Positions 25,044 to 31,858 of a DNA stretch of 61,119 bases are shown in pieces (position 1 is the stretch's first letter; the number at the start of each line of letters is the position of its first letter). Origin of the DNA: Pseudomonas pudica (GTDB lineage: Bacteria > Pseudomonadota > Gammaproteobacteria > Pseudomonadales > Pseudomonadaceae). Where the stretch lies: assembly GCF_015680405.1 (NCBI RefSeq), contig NZ_JADLJS010000032.1, positions 1-61,119 of the forward strand, given 5' to 3'. The notes below the pieces were generated by a model. The model had not been told where the DNA came from. It worked only from the letters and a program-made list of their open reading frames with translations, and searched no databases. A program made the position numbers and the translations under genes.

Positions 25044-26036
25044 ATGATCCGAATAGGTAATGCCCAGGTGTCGCTGGAGCGGCGCGAAGCCTTTGTTGAT
25101 GGCAAGCCGATCCTGTTGGGCGGGCGTGCCTTCGAGGTGCTGGCGACGCTGATCAAGGCCAAGGGCCGGGTGGTCGGCAAGGACGAGCTGTTCAGTCAGG
25201 TGTGGGCCGGCACGGTGGTCGAGGACAACAACCTGCAGGTGCAGGTGTCCTTGCTGCGCAAGGCCTTCGGCGACCGTGGCCTGATCCAGACCGTGCCGCG
25301 CCGGGGCTATCGCCTGGCCGCCGAGATCAGCCTCGAGGTGCCTGGCGAGGCGTTGGGCAAATCACCGTTGTGCGCCGTGGCCGACACTGTCGAGTTGTTC
25401 GATGAGCACTTGAACGTGCCGGTGCTGGTGGTGGATGACGACCCGTCGGTGCGCACGGCCTTGGGCCGTCTGCTGCGCTCGCAGGACATTCCGCATCATT
25501 TGTTCGCCAGTGCCGAGGCATTGTTCGAGGCCCGCCTGGAAACCCCCTGTGCCTGCCTGTTGCTGGATATGCATCTGCCCGATACCAGTGGCCTGGAGGT
25601 ACAAGACGCTCTGCGTCGGCTGGCGCTGCCCTGGCCGATCGTGTTCATGACCGGCTTCGGCACCATCCCGATGACCGTCCAGGCCATGCGTGCCGGGGCC
25701 GTGGAGTTCCTGACCAAACCGTTCGACGAAGACCAGTTGCTGACACTGCTGCAGGCGGTGCGCACGCGTGCCGTGGCGGAAGGACGCAGATGGCACCATG
25801 CGCGGCAGGTCGAGGAAAAGTACCAGCGCCTGACCCAACGCGAACGGCAGGTGTTCTCGCTGGTGGTTGGCGGCCTGTCGCACAAGCAGATCGCCAAGCA
25901 GATCGGCACCAGCGAAGTGACGACCAAGGTGCACAAGAAGAACATCATGAACAAGATGCAGTCCCGCTCGCTGCTGGAGCTGGTGGCCATGCACAACGTC
26001 ATCGGGGCGCGGCGTGAGGGTCTGGGCGGCGCATGA
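25044..26036 (+). CDS. Response regulator with two DNA-binding domains (winged helix - REC - LuxR HTH)
   Basis: 330 residues. Residues 1-97 are an OmpR/CadC-type winged helix (ILLGGRAFEVLATLIKAKGR ... GLIQTVPRRGYRLAAE). Residues 125-240 are a receiver (VVDDDPSVRTALGRLL, phospho-acceptor Asp175 in LLLDMHLPDTSG, VFMTGFGTIP, Lys225 in FLTKPF). Residues 262-320 are a LuxR/FixJ-type HTH (LTQRERQVFSLVVGGLSHKQIAKQIGTSEVTTKVHKKN). The receiver-LuxR half is a normal FixJ-like regulator; the N-terminal winged helix is the addition. I chose the ATG at 25044 with GAGGAAGCC upstream. It is divergent from the giant sensor across 239 bases and overlaps the next receiver gene by ATGA. Sensor, regulator and receiver probably form one pathway. 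Confidence 0.9.
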   Translation: MIRIGNAQVSLERREAFVDGKPILLGGRAFEVLATLIKAKGRVVGKDELFSQVWAGTVVEDNNLQVQVSLLRKAFGDRGLIQTVPRRGYRLAAEISLEVPGEALGKSPLCAVADTVELFDEHLNVPVLVVDDDPSVRTALGRLLRSQDIPHHLFASAEALFEARLETPCACLLLDMHLPDTSGLEVQDALRRLALPWPIVFMTGFGTIPMTVQAMRAGAVEFLTKPFDEDQLLTLLQAVRTRAVAEGRRWHHARQVEEKYQRLTQRERQVFSLVVGGLSHKQIAKQIGTSEVTTKVHKKNIMNKMQSRSLLELVAMHNVIGARREGLGGA

Positions 26037-26401
26037 GCAGAGCGGTGTGCATCGTCGACGACGATGCGTCGGTGCGCAAAAGCCTGGCCAACCTGCTGCG
26101 TTCGGCAGGCTTCGAGACCCTGTCGTTTGCTGCAGGGGACCTGTTCCTGGCCTCGGCACTGGCGCGACAGGCGGGGTGCGTGCTGCTCGACCTGAGGATG
26201 CCCGGGATGAGCGGGCTGGCGGTGCAGCGCGAACTGGCCCGGCTGGGGTGGCGTTTACCGGTGATTTGCATGTCGGCGCATTTGGATGAAGGGGCGGTGC
26301 GGGCGGCGATGGCGCTCGGGGCGCTGGTCTGCCTGGGCAAGCCATTTTCTGAAGAGGTGCTGCTGAAGGTGGTTGAGGATGCTTTGGTGGGCCGCCAGTG
26401 A
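26033..26401 (+). CDS. Stand-alone receiver (REC-only response regulator)
   Basis: A 122-residue receiver with all key residues: acidic pair in CIVDDDASVRKSL, Asp53 in VLLDLRMPGMSG, Ser81 in ICMSAH at the switch position, and Lys103 in CLGKPF. No output domain. It overlaps the upstream regulator by four bases (ATGA), indicating translational coupling. Such CheY-like single receivers act as phosphate sinks, relay intermediates or protein-binding outputs. Here it could compete with the two-DNA-domain regulator for phosphate from the giant kinase, or relay it. It ends just before a chimeric REP pair. Confidence 0.9.
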   Translation: MSRAVCIVDDDASVRKSLANLLRSAGFETLSFAAGDLFLASALARQAGCVLLDLRMPGMSGLAVQRELARLGWRLPVICMSAHLDEGAVRAAMALGALVCLGKPFSEEVLLKVVEDALVGRQ

Positions 26402-26412
26402 GGTATTCCTGT

Positions 26413-26521
26413 CCCGGCCCCTTCGCGGGCTTGCCCGCTCCTACAGGGACTGCACAGGCTTTGGGCCGATGTATTCGGTGTGGGAGCTGGCTTGCCGGCG
26501 ATGGGCTGCAAAGCAGCCCCG
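26413..26521. repeat. Chimeric REP pair (two different REP types)
   Basis: The left unit is the CCGGCCCCTTCGCGGGCTTG type. The right unit is the GTGGGAGCTGGCTTGCCGGC / GGGCTGCAAAGCAGCCCC type seen at 50270 and 61030. The two halves come from different REP classes, unlike the symmetric pairs elsewhere in the window. Confidence 0.8.
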
Positions 26522-26526
26522 GCAAT

Positions 26527-28017
26527 CTAACTGCTCCCCGGCCGGTACTGCAGGGACTCGGCCAGATGCGCCCGGCCAATTGCCTGGCTACCTTCCAGAT
26601 CCGCCAACGTACGCGCCACCTTCAGCAACCGGTGTGCTGCGCGCAACGACAGGGTCAGCCGTTCACATGCCCCCTCCAGCCAGGCCTGGTCCGCCGCTGC
26701 CAACCCACAGTGGCGGCGCAACCCCTCAAGGTCGAGAAACGCATTCGCACACCCTTGCCGCCGCTGTTGCAGTTCACGTGCCTCGGCTACCTTGGCTGCC
26801 ACATCGGCACTGGTCTCGCCGCAGGGCTGGTTGTTCAGCGTGGTGCTCTCCCGGGCAACCGTCAGGTGCAGGTCGATACGGTCCAGCAATGGCCCGGACA
26901 GCTTGTTGCGATACCGCGCGATCTGCTCGGTACTGCAGCGGCAGCGGCCAGTGGGGTCGCCCAGGTAGCCGCAAGGGCAGGGGTTCATTGCCGCCACCAG
27001 CTGGAAACGTGCGGGGAAACGCACCTTGTCGCGGGCCCGGGCAATCACGATCTCGCCCGACTCCAGAGGCTCGCGCAACACTTCCAGCACGCGCCGCTCG
27101 AACTCCGGTAGTTCATCCAGAAACAACACGCCATGGTGGGCCAGGGTAATTTCGCCCGGTTGTGGCCGGCTGCTGCCGCCGACCAGTGCCGGGCCGGAGG
27201 CGGAGTGGTGTGGATGGCGAAAAGGCCGCTGCGGCCAGCTACTCAGAGGCGTGTGGCCGCTGACCGACTGGATCGCCGCCACTTCCAGTGCCTCGTGCTC
27301 GTCCAGCGGTGGCAGCAGCCCCGGCAGGCGGCTGGCGAGCAAGGTCTTGCCGGTACCGGGAGGCCCGGTGAACAACAGGTTGTGCGCCCCGGCCGCCGCC
27401 AGCAACAGGGCGCGCTTGGCCGCCAGTTGGCCCTGCACCTCGCTCAGGTCCGGATACGGGCGTTGCTGCAGGATCAGGCCGTTGGCGGCATACGGCGGCA
27501 ACGGCACCTGGCCGTTCAGGTGGGCGACCAGTTCCAGCAGGTGCCCCACCGCATACACCACCAGCCCGCCTGCCAGGCTGGCTTCTTCGGCATTCTCCCG
27601 TGGCACCACCAGCGCCCGGCCTGCTTCGCGTGCCGCCAGTGCCGCGGGCAGCACGCCCTGCACCGGGCGCAATTTGCCAGACAGCGCCAGTTCGCCCAGG
27701 CATTCGACCTCGGCAAGGGTAGCTGCGGGCACCTGGCCATCGGCGGCGAGGATGCCCAGAGCAATGGCCAAGTCATAGCGCCCGCCATCCTTGGGTAGGT
27801 CGGCGGGGGCGAGGTTCTGGGTGATGCGCCGCTGCGGGTAGTTCAAACCGGAGTTGACGATGGCGCTGCGCACTCGGTCCTTGCTCTCTTTGACCGTGGT
27901 TTCCGGCAGGCCGACCAGAGTGAGATGGGGCAAACCGTTGGCCAGGTGGGTTTCGACGCTGACCGCCGGTGCCTGCACGCCCACCTGGGCGCGGCTGTGG
28001 ACGAGGGCTAGGGACAT
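26527..28017 (-). CDS. comM: YifB/ComM-family AAA+ ATPase (Mg-chelatase-like)
   Basis: 496 residues. The N-terminal domain (residues 1-170) is the ComM/ChlI-associated domain (SLALVHSRAQVGVQAPAVSV). The AAA+ core has Walker A GPPGTGKTLLASRLPG and Walker B VLFLDELPEF. A zinc-type segment MNPCPCGYLGDPTGRCRC follows, then the Mg-chelatase lid/C-terminal domain (HRLLKVARTLADLEG). ComM is a hexameric helicase promoting branch migration of integrating DNA during natural transformation. The start is the ATG at 28017, the first codon of the family N-terminus. It lies downstream of two small minus-strand genes after a 163-base gap. Confidence 0.93.
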   Translation of the reverse strand: MSLALVHSRAQVGVQAPAVSVETHLANGLPHLTLVGLPETTVKESKDRVRSAIVNSGLNYPQRRITQNLAPADLPKDGGRYDLAIALGILAADGQVPAATLAEVECLGELALSGKLRPVQGVLPAALAAREAGRALVVPRENAEEASLAGGLVVYAVGHLLELVAHLNGQVPLPPYAANGLILQQRPYPDLSEVQGQLAAKRALLLAAAGAHNLLFTGPPGTGKTLLASRLPGLLPPLDEHEALEVAAIQSVSGHTPLSSWPQRPFRHPHHSASGPALVGGSSRPQPGEITLAHHGVLFLDELPEFERRVLEVLREPLESGEIVIARARDKVRFPARFQLVAAMNPCPCGYLGDPTGRCRCSTEQIARYRNKLSGPLLDRIDLHLTVARESTTLNNQPCGETSADVAAKVAEARELQQRRQGCANAFLDLEGLRRHCGLAAADQAWLEGACERLTLSLRAAHRLLKVARTLADLEGSQAIGRAHLAESLQYRPGSS

Positions 28018-28180
28018 GGACGCTCCGTTGTCGCTGAACAGGGCCGCTTCCTGCGGCTTTGCAAGCATAGCGACGGCGACCCGGGTCGGCGCAAGAAGTG
28101 TGCGTCCTAGTTTTTCAGGCAGGGGTTGCCCATTGCATTCTTACCCCGTTGGGTTCGTGCCTGCTGCACGCCCGAAGAAC

Positions 28181-28534
28181 TCAGGCGCGGACATAAACCC
28201 AGGCGGTCAGGCCCGAAGCGAGGGTGACGGCCACGCGCTTGTAGTCGGCGACTTCATAGCGGTCCGCTGCCGCCAGCTCTTCTTCGCTGATCTGGAAGAC
28301 CATGCCGGCCACGCTGTCGTCGGCCTGGTTGCTGGGGGTAACGATAGGGTGATGGGACTTGCCGCTGGCTGCCAGCACGGCCGGGTCGGTGATCTCGACC
28401 CAGTCCTGGCGGTAGCCCAGCATGCGGTCGGCCTGCCCGCTCAGTTCGCGGCCGAAGTTGGCCAGTTGCACGGCCTTGTCCTGCAGGGTGCCGTAGGAAA
28501 ACAACAATACCGAGTAAGCGCTGGAGGGCTGCAT
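28181..28534 (-). CDS. Gamma-glutamylcyclotransferase-like (AIG2/GGCT) protein
   Basis: A 117-residue GGCT-fold protein. The substrate-loop motif is LLFSYGTLQDKAVQ (residues 10-23), the likely catalytic acid lies in ISEEELAAADRYEV (the Glu of EEL or DRYE), and the C-terminus is YKRVAVTLASGLTAWVYV. Family members cyclise gamma-glutamyl groups to 5-oxoproline. It abuts ubiK with no gap (28535), suggesting one transcript with it. The substrate is not predictable. Confidence 0.85.
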   Translation of the reverse strand: MQPSSAYSVLLFSYGTLQDKAVQLANFGRELSGQADRMLGYRQDWVEITDPAVLAASGKSHHPIVTPSNQADDSVAGMVFQISEEELAAADRYEVADYKRVAVTLASGLTAWVYVRA

Positions 28535-28801
28535 TCACTCATCCTGTGGGGTCGGGTCAAGCCGGGCTTCCAGCTCGGCTACTTGTTTTTCCAATGCCTC
28601 GAGGCGTGCGCGGGTGCGCGCCAGCACAACCATCTGGCTGTCGAATTCTTCGCGGCTGACCAGGTCCAGCTTGCTGAAGGCACCTTGCATCAGCAGCTTG
28701 AACTGGCTTTCCAGTTCGGCACGGGGCTGGGCTGTATCGCTGCTGAACAGGCGCGAGGCCTGGTCGCTCAGGGCATCTAGAAGGGCTTTGGGCGCGAGCA
28801 T
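28535..28801 (-). CDS. ubiK: UbiK-family ubiquinone biosynthesis accessory factor
   Basis: An 88-residue protein. An N-terminal amphipathic helix (PKALLDALSDQASRLF) precedes a C-terminal coiled coil (EFDSQMVVLARTRARLEALEKQVAELEARL). That is the YqiC/UbiK layout. UbiK forms a complex with UbiJ and helps assemble the aerobic ubiquinone pathway at the membrane. I use the ATG at 28801; a GTG at 28813 would add four residues. The next gene starts directly after its stop. Conserved position beside glnK in Pseudomonas. Confidence 0.9.
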   Translation of the reverse strand: MLAPKALLDALSDQASRLFSSDTAQPRAELESQFKLLMQGAFSKLDLVSREEFDSQMVVLARTRARLEALEKQVAELEARLDPTPQDE

Positions 28802-28911
28802 GGGGCTGTCCACTGATACTGGGAAATGGCCGGCAGTGTAGCACGGGCGAACCTGGCTCTTGATTGCTCAAGGCCGCGCCCACAATAGTCATTCGCCCTC
28901 GCAACGCAGTT
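28802..28911. other. Left part of the gene-free region upstream of glnK
   Basis: The 408 bases between ubiK and glnK hold no gene. This left part must carry the ubiK promoter. The right part holds the nitrogen-regulated elements listed next, then an untranslated leader of about 150 bases before glnK. Confidence 0.5.
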
Positions 28912-28959
28912 GCACGTTTTTCGAGCAATGCGCCACATCGGAGCGCACCGAAATTGTGC
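28912..28959 (+). promoter_or_regulatory. Two candidate NtrC binding sites upstream of glnK
   Basis: GCACCGAAATTGTGC at 28945-28959 is an exact GCAC-N7-GTGC dyad, the NtrC half-site pattern. A weaker GCAC-N7-GAGC lies at 28912-28926, 33 bases upstream, about three helical turns. They lie 75-120 bases before the sigma-54 element, the normal enhancer distance. Confidence 0.7.
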
Positions 28960-29033
28960 ATGTTTCCCATGCTGGCGACTGGCCAATCCCGACTGATTCA
29001 CATAACTCACTGTTTTCTGGCGCTTTGACGGAA

Positions 29034-29050
29034 CTGGCAAGGTTTCTGCA
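29034..29050 (+). promoter_or_regulatory. Sigma-54 promoter of glnK-amtB
   Basis: CTGGCAAGGTTTCTGCA has GG and GC dinucleotides ten bases apart and fits the -24/-12 consensus TTGGCACG-N4-TTGCA. It would place the transcription start near 29062 and a leader of about 150 bases. Confidence 0.75.
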
Positions 29051-29209
29051 AAGACCAGTGCGAGCCATGCACTGATGCAGTTCCTTGTGACCAGGCAGTG
29101 CGCACGCGGAGCCGGATGCCGACGACGCGTTACAAAGCCAACCGCTGCGCTTAGACTTGAGACGGGTTTGTTTTCCTGGGGCAAGTCCACCAAATCGGGA
29201 GAGAGTTTC

Positions 29210-29548
29210 ATGAAGCTAGTCACAGCCATCATCAAGCCGTTCAAGCTGGACGACGTGCGCGAGTCGCTGTCGGAAATCGGCGTGCAGGGCATCACCGTCA
29301 CCGAAGTCAAAGGCTTCGGTCGGCAGAAGGGCCACACCGAGCTGTATCGCGGTGCTGAATACGTGGTCGATTTCCTGCCCAAGGTGAAGATCGATGTCGC
29401 CATCGATGACAAGGACCTTGATCGGGTAATCGAAGCCATCACCAAGGCAGCCAACACCGGCAAGATCGGTGACGGCAAGATTTTCGTGGTGAATCTGGAG
29501 CAGGCGATCCGTATCCGTACCGGCGAAACCGATACCGACGCGATCTAA
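29210..29548 (+). CDS. glnK: Nitrogen regulatory PII protein GlnK
   Basis: A 112-residue PII trimer subunit. It has the MKLVTAIIKPFKLDDVRE start, a T-loop with the uridylylation site Tyr51 (ELYRGAEYVVDFLPK), and the nucleotide-binding signature TGKIGDGKIFV near residue 84-94. PII senses 2-oxoglutarate and ATP/ADP; when nitrogen is ample, deuridylylated GlnK plugs AmtB. The ATG at 29210 follows GGGAGAGAG. It is the first gene of a two-gene operon with amtB, behind sigma-54 and NtrC elements. Confidence 0.96.
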   Translation: MKLVTAIIKPFKLDDVRESLSEIGVQGITVTEVKGFGRQKGHTELYRGAEYVVDFLPKVKIDVAIDDKDLDRVIEAITKAANTGKIGDGKIFVVNLEQAIRIRTGETDTDAI

Positions 29549-29594
29549 GCAGCAACAAAGCCTCACCAAACCCAACGCCCCAGGAGAAAACAAC

Positions 29595-30926
29595 ATGACT
29601 CTGCGTAAGATCGCAGGGCTAGGAGCCCTATTGTCCCTCGTAATGCCCGGGCTTGCCCTGGCCGAGGAAGCTGCCCCAGCGCTGAACTCCGGCGACACCG
29701 CCTGGATGCTGACCGCAACGGCGCTGGTGCTGTTCATGACCATTCCCGGCCTGGCCCTGTTCTATGGCGGCATGGTGCGTTCCAAGAACGTACTGTCAGT
29801 GATGATGCAGTGCTTTGCGATCACTGGCCTGATGAGCATTCTCTGGGTCGTCTACGGCTACAGCATGGCCTTCGATACCACTGGTATGGAAAAGGGCGTG
29901 CTCAACTTCAATTCTTTCGTTGGCGGCTTCTCCAAGGCGTTCCTCACCGGTGTCACGCCCTCGAACCTGACCTCGGCTGCCGCGCTGTTCCCTGAAGCGG
30001 TATTCATCACCTTCCAGATGACATTTGCCATCATCACCCCGGCGTTGATCGTCGGTGCCTTCGCCGAGCGCATGAAGTTCTCCGCGATGCTGGTGTTCAT
30101 GGGCATCTGGTTCACCCTGGTCTACGCACCGATCGCGCACATGGTCTGGAGCGGTGACGGTGCGCTGATGTGGGACTGGGGCGTGCTGGACTTCGCCGGC
30201 GGCACCGTGGTGCACATCAACGCCGGTATCGCTGGCCTGGTCTGCTGCCTGGTGCTGGGCAAGCGCAAGGGCTACCCGACCACCCCGATGGCCCCACACA
30301 ACCTGGGCTACACCCTGATGGGCGCGGCCATGCTGTGGATCGGCTGGTTCGGCTTCAACGCGGGCTCTGCCGCTGCCGCCAACGGCACCGCCGGCATGGC
30401 CATGCTGGTTACTCAGATCGCCACCGCCGCCGCGGCCCTGGGCTGGATGTTTGCCGAGTGGATCGGCCACGGTAAACCGAGCGCCCTGGGCATCGCTTCG
30501 GGTGTGGTCGCCGGCCTGGTCGCCATCACCCCGGCTGCCGGTACCGTAGGGCCCATGGGCGCCCTGGTGATCGGCCTGGTTTCGGGTGTGGTCTGCTACT
30601 TCTGCGCCACCAGCCTCAAGCGCAAACTGGGCTATGACGACTCGCTGGATGCGTTCGGCGTACACGGCATCGGCGGTATCATCGGCGCCATCCTCACCGG
30701 CGTGTTCGCAGCCCCGGCGCTGGGCGGCTTCGGTACCGTCACCGACATCGGCATGCAGGTCTGGATCCAGGCCAAGGGCGTGATCTTCACCGTGGTCTAC
30801 ACCGCCATCGTCACCTACGTGATCCTCAAGGTGCTGGATCTGGTGATGGGCCTGCGGGTCAGCGAAGAAGAAGAGTCGGTCGGCCTCGACCTGGCTCAGC
30901 ACAACGAGCGCGGCTACAACCTGTAA
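29595..30926 (+). CDS. amtB: Ammonium transporter AmtB
   Basis: 443 residues with a cleavable signal peptide (ending ALA, residues 21-23) and eleven predicted membrane helices. The conserved twin histidines are His208 (GGTVVHINAGIAG) and His357 (AFGVHGIGG). The C-terminal tail carrying the PII contact region ends RGYNL. It forms a trimeric inner-membrane ammonium channel. It is transcribed with glnK 46 bases upstream, with AGGAGAAAACAAC as ribosome-binding site, and ends at a clear terminator. Confidence 0.96.
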   Translation: MTLRKIAGLGALLSLVMPGLALAEEAAPALNSGDTAWMLTATALVLFMTIPGLALFYGGMVRSKNVLSVMMQCFAITGLMSILWVVYGYSMAFDTTGMEKGVLNFNSFVGGFSKAFLTGVTPSNLTSAAALFPEAVFITFQMTFAIITPALIVGAFAERMKFSAMLVFMGIWFTLVYAPIAHMVWSGDGALMWDWGVLDFAGGTVVHINAGIAGLVCCLVLGKRKGYPTTPMAPHNLGYTLMGAAMLWIGWFGFNAGSAAAANGTAGMAMLVTQIATAAAALGWMFAEWIGHGKPSALGIASGVVAGLVAITPAAGTVGPMGALVIGLVSGVVCYFCATSLKRKLGYDDSLDAFGVHGIGGIIGAILTGVFAAPALGGFGTVTDIGMQVWIQAKGVIFTVVYTAIVTYVILKVLDLVMGLRVSEEEESVGLDLAQHNERGYNL

Positions 30927-30945
30927 CTGCGACGCGGTAAAAACT

Positions 30946-30970
30946 TGCCCGGCTTGCCGGGCATTTTTTT
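30946..30970 (+). terminator. Rho-independent terminator of glnK-amtB
   Basis: TGCCCGGCTTGCCGGGCA followed by seven T. A compact GC hairpin 19 bases after the amtB stop. Confidence 0.9.
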
Positions 30971-31066
30971 GCCAGATTTTTAGCATTTCCCGCACGGCAA
31001 ACGGTTTATTCGACACGTTCGCGACGTAGGCGGAAATCTTACAAAACGCAGAGCATTCATGGTGCT

Positions 31067-31093
31067 TTGCTTTTTCTGCTGGCGCGCTAGAAT
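31067..31093 (+). promoter_or_regulatory. Candidate sigma-70 promoter of sutA
   Basis: TTGCTT and TAGAAT are separated by 15 bases, with T-rich DNA between. The spacing is shorter than ideal. It is the best match in the 430-base gap between amtB and sutA. Confidence 0.4.
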
Positions 31094-31355
31094 GCGCGCC
31101 GAAGGGTGTTTGACGAGTAGTCCACACGCTTCGCCAGCCTTTGCTAGGCTTGCCAATAGCGTGTGGCCAGCAGGGGCTAAAGGATTTGTCAGGTCCTGCC
31201 AGGAGCAGGGCCTGCTGGGTGCCGCCTCCCATCAGGAGCGCCGACCCTAGGGCAGTGGCCTAACCCACGGCCAGTTGAATTTTCACTGGTGGCTGCCGGT
31301 CTACGGCTGCACTGGTCTATAACTAACCTGCTTTTCGCAAGTCATGAGGTAGAAC
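31094..31355 (+). other. Long structured leader or small RNA upstream of sutA
   Basis: About 260 gene-free bases rich in hairpins. A perfect 9-bp pairing CCACACGCT ... AGCGTGTGG encloses an inner AGCC/GGCT stem. Further downstream are CCTGCCAGGAGCAGG and a CACGG/CCGGT-rich stretch. No terminator precedes the sutA ribosome-binding site (ATGAGGTAGAAC). It is therefore either a long 5' untranslated region of sutA or the site of a processed RNA. The 100 bases before it (30971-31066) are AT-richer and hold nothing coding. Confidence 0.45.
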
Positions 31356-31685
31356 ATGAGCGACGACGATCTGGAAAATGATGACCTCGAAGTAGGCGAC
31401 GAAGACGAGGGCGATGAAGGCCTCGAAGCGGCAACTGATGACGGCGCCGAAGACGCTGGCGATGACGACAGCAGCCCGGCACCCGCTGCCAAGGGCAAAT
31501 CCAAGGCCGCAGTCTCGGTAGACGAAATGCCGAGCATGGAAGCCAAGCAGAAGGAGCGTGACGCCCTGGCCAAGGCCATGGAAGAGTTCCTCGCTCGCGG
31601 CGGCAAGGTTCAGGAAGTCGAGGCCAACGTGGTCGCCGACCCGCCCAAGAAGCCGGACAACAAGTACGGCAGCCGCCCTATCTGA
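31356..31685 (+). CDS. sutA: SutA, RNA-polymerase-binding slow-growth regulator
   Basis: A 109-residue, strongly acidic protein. The first 50 residues are nearly all Asp/Glu/Gly/Ala. A predicted central helix follows (MPSMEAKQKERDALAKAMEEFLARGG), then a short C-terminal tail ending KYGSRPI. This is the layout of SutA of P. aeruginosa, which binds RNA polymerase and raises ribosomal and other transcription during slow growth. Its place beside amtB/glnK is also conserved. The ribosome-binding site GAGGTAGAAC is 5 bases from the ATG. A terminator follows. Confidence 0.9.
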   Translation: MSDDDLENDDLEVGDEDEGDEGLEAATDDGAEDAGDDDSSPAPAAKGKSKAAVSVDEMPSMEAKQKERDALAKAMEEFLARGGKVQEVEANVVADPPKKPDNKYGSRPI

Positions 31686-31696
31686 GTGGCTGATCT

Positions 31697-31727
31697 AAAA
31701 AAGCCCGCCGTCGCTGCGGGCTTTTTT
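31697..31727 (+). terminator. Rho-independent terminator of sutA
   Basis: AAAAAAGCCCGC, short loop, GCGGGCTTTTTT. Symmetric A/T tracts allow action on both strands. Confidence 0.92.
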
Positions 31728-31754
31728 GTGTCTGCGGGTTATGGGTTGCCTGTG

Positions 31755-31853
31755 CCGGCCTCTTCGCGGGTGAACCCGCTCCCACAGGGACGGCGCAGGA
31801 CCTGAGGGCAGTGGTGAACCTGTGGGAGCGGGTTTACCCGCGAATGGGCCGGC
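31755..31853. repeat. REP pair (REPIN)
   Basis: Inverted units CCGGCCTCTTCGCGGGTGAA and the partner ending GCGAATGGGCCGG, between the sutA terminator and the convergent HAD gene. Confidence 0.9.
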
Positions 31854-31858
31854 CCCTG

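Noticed and set aside
31186..31215. Signal-recognition-particle RNA-like motif (GTCAGGTCC ... GGAGCAG) in the sutA leader
   Set aside because: The flanking stem, GGAA-type loop and A-rich side of the asymmetric loop are missing, and the real 4.5S RNA is normally elsewhere in Pseudomonas. The match is short enough to be chance.
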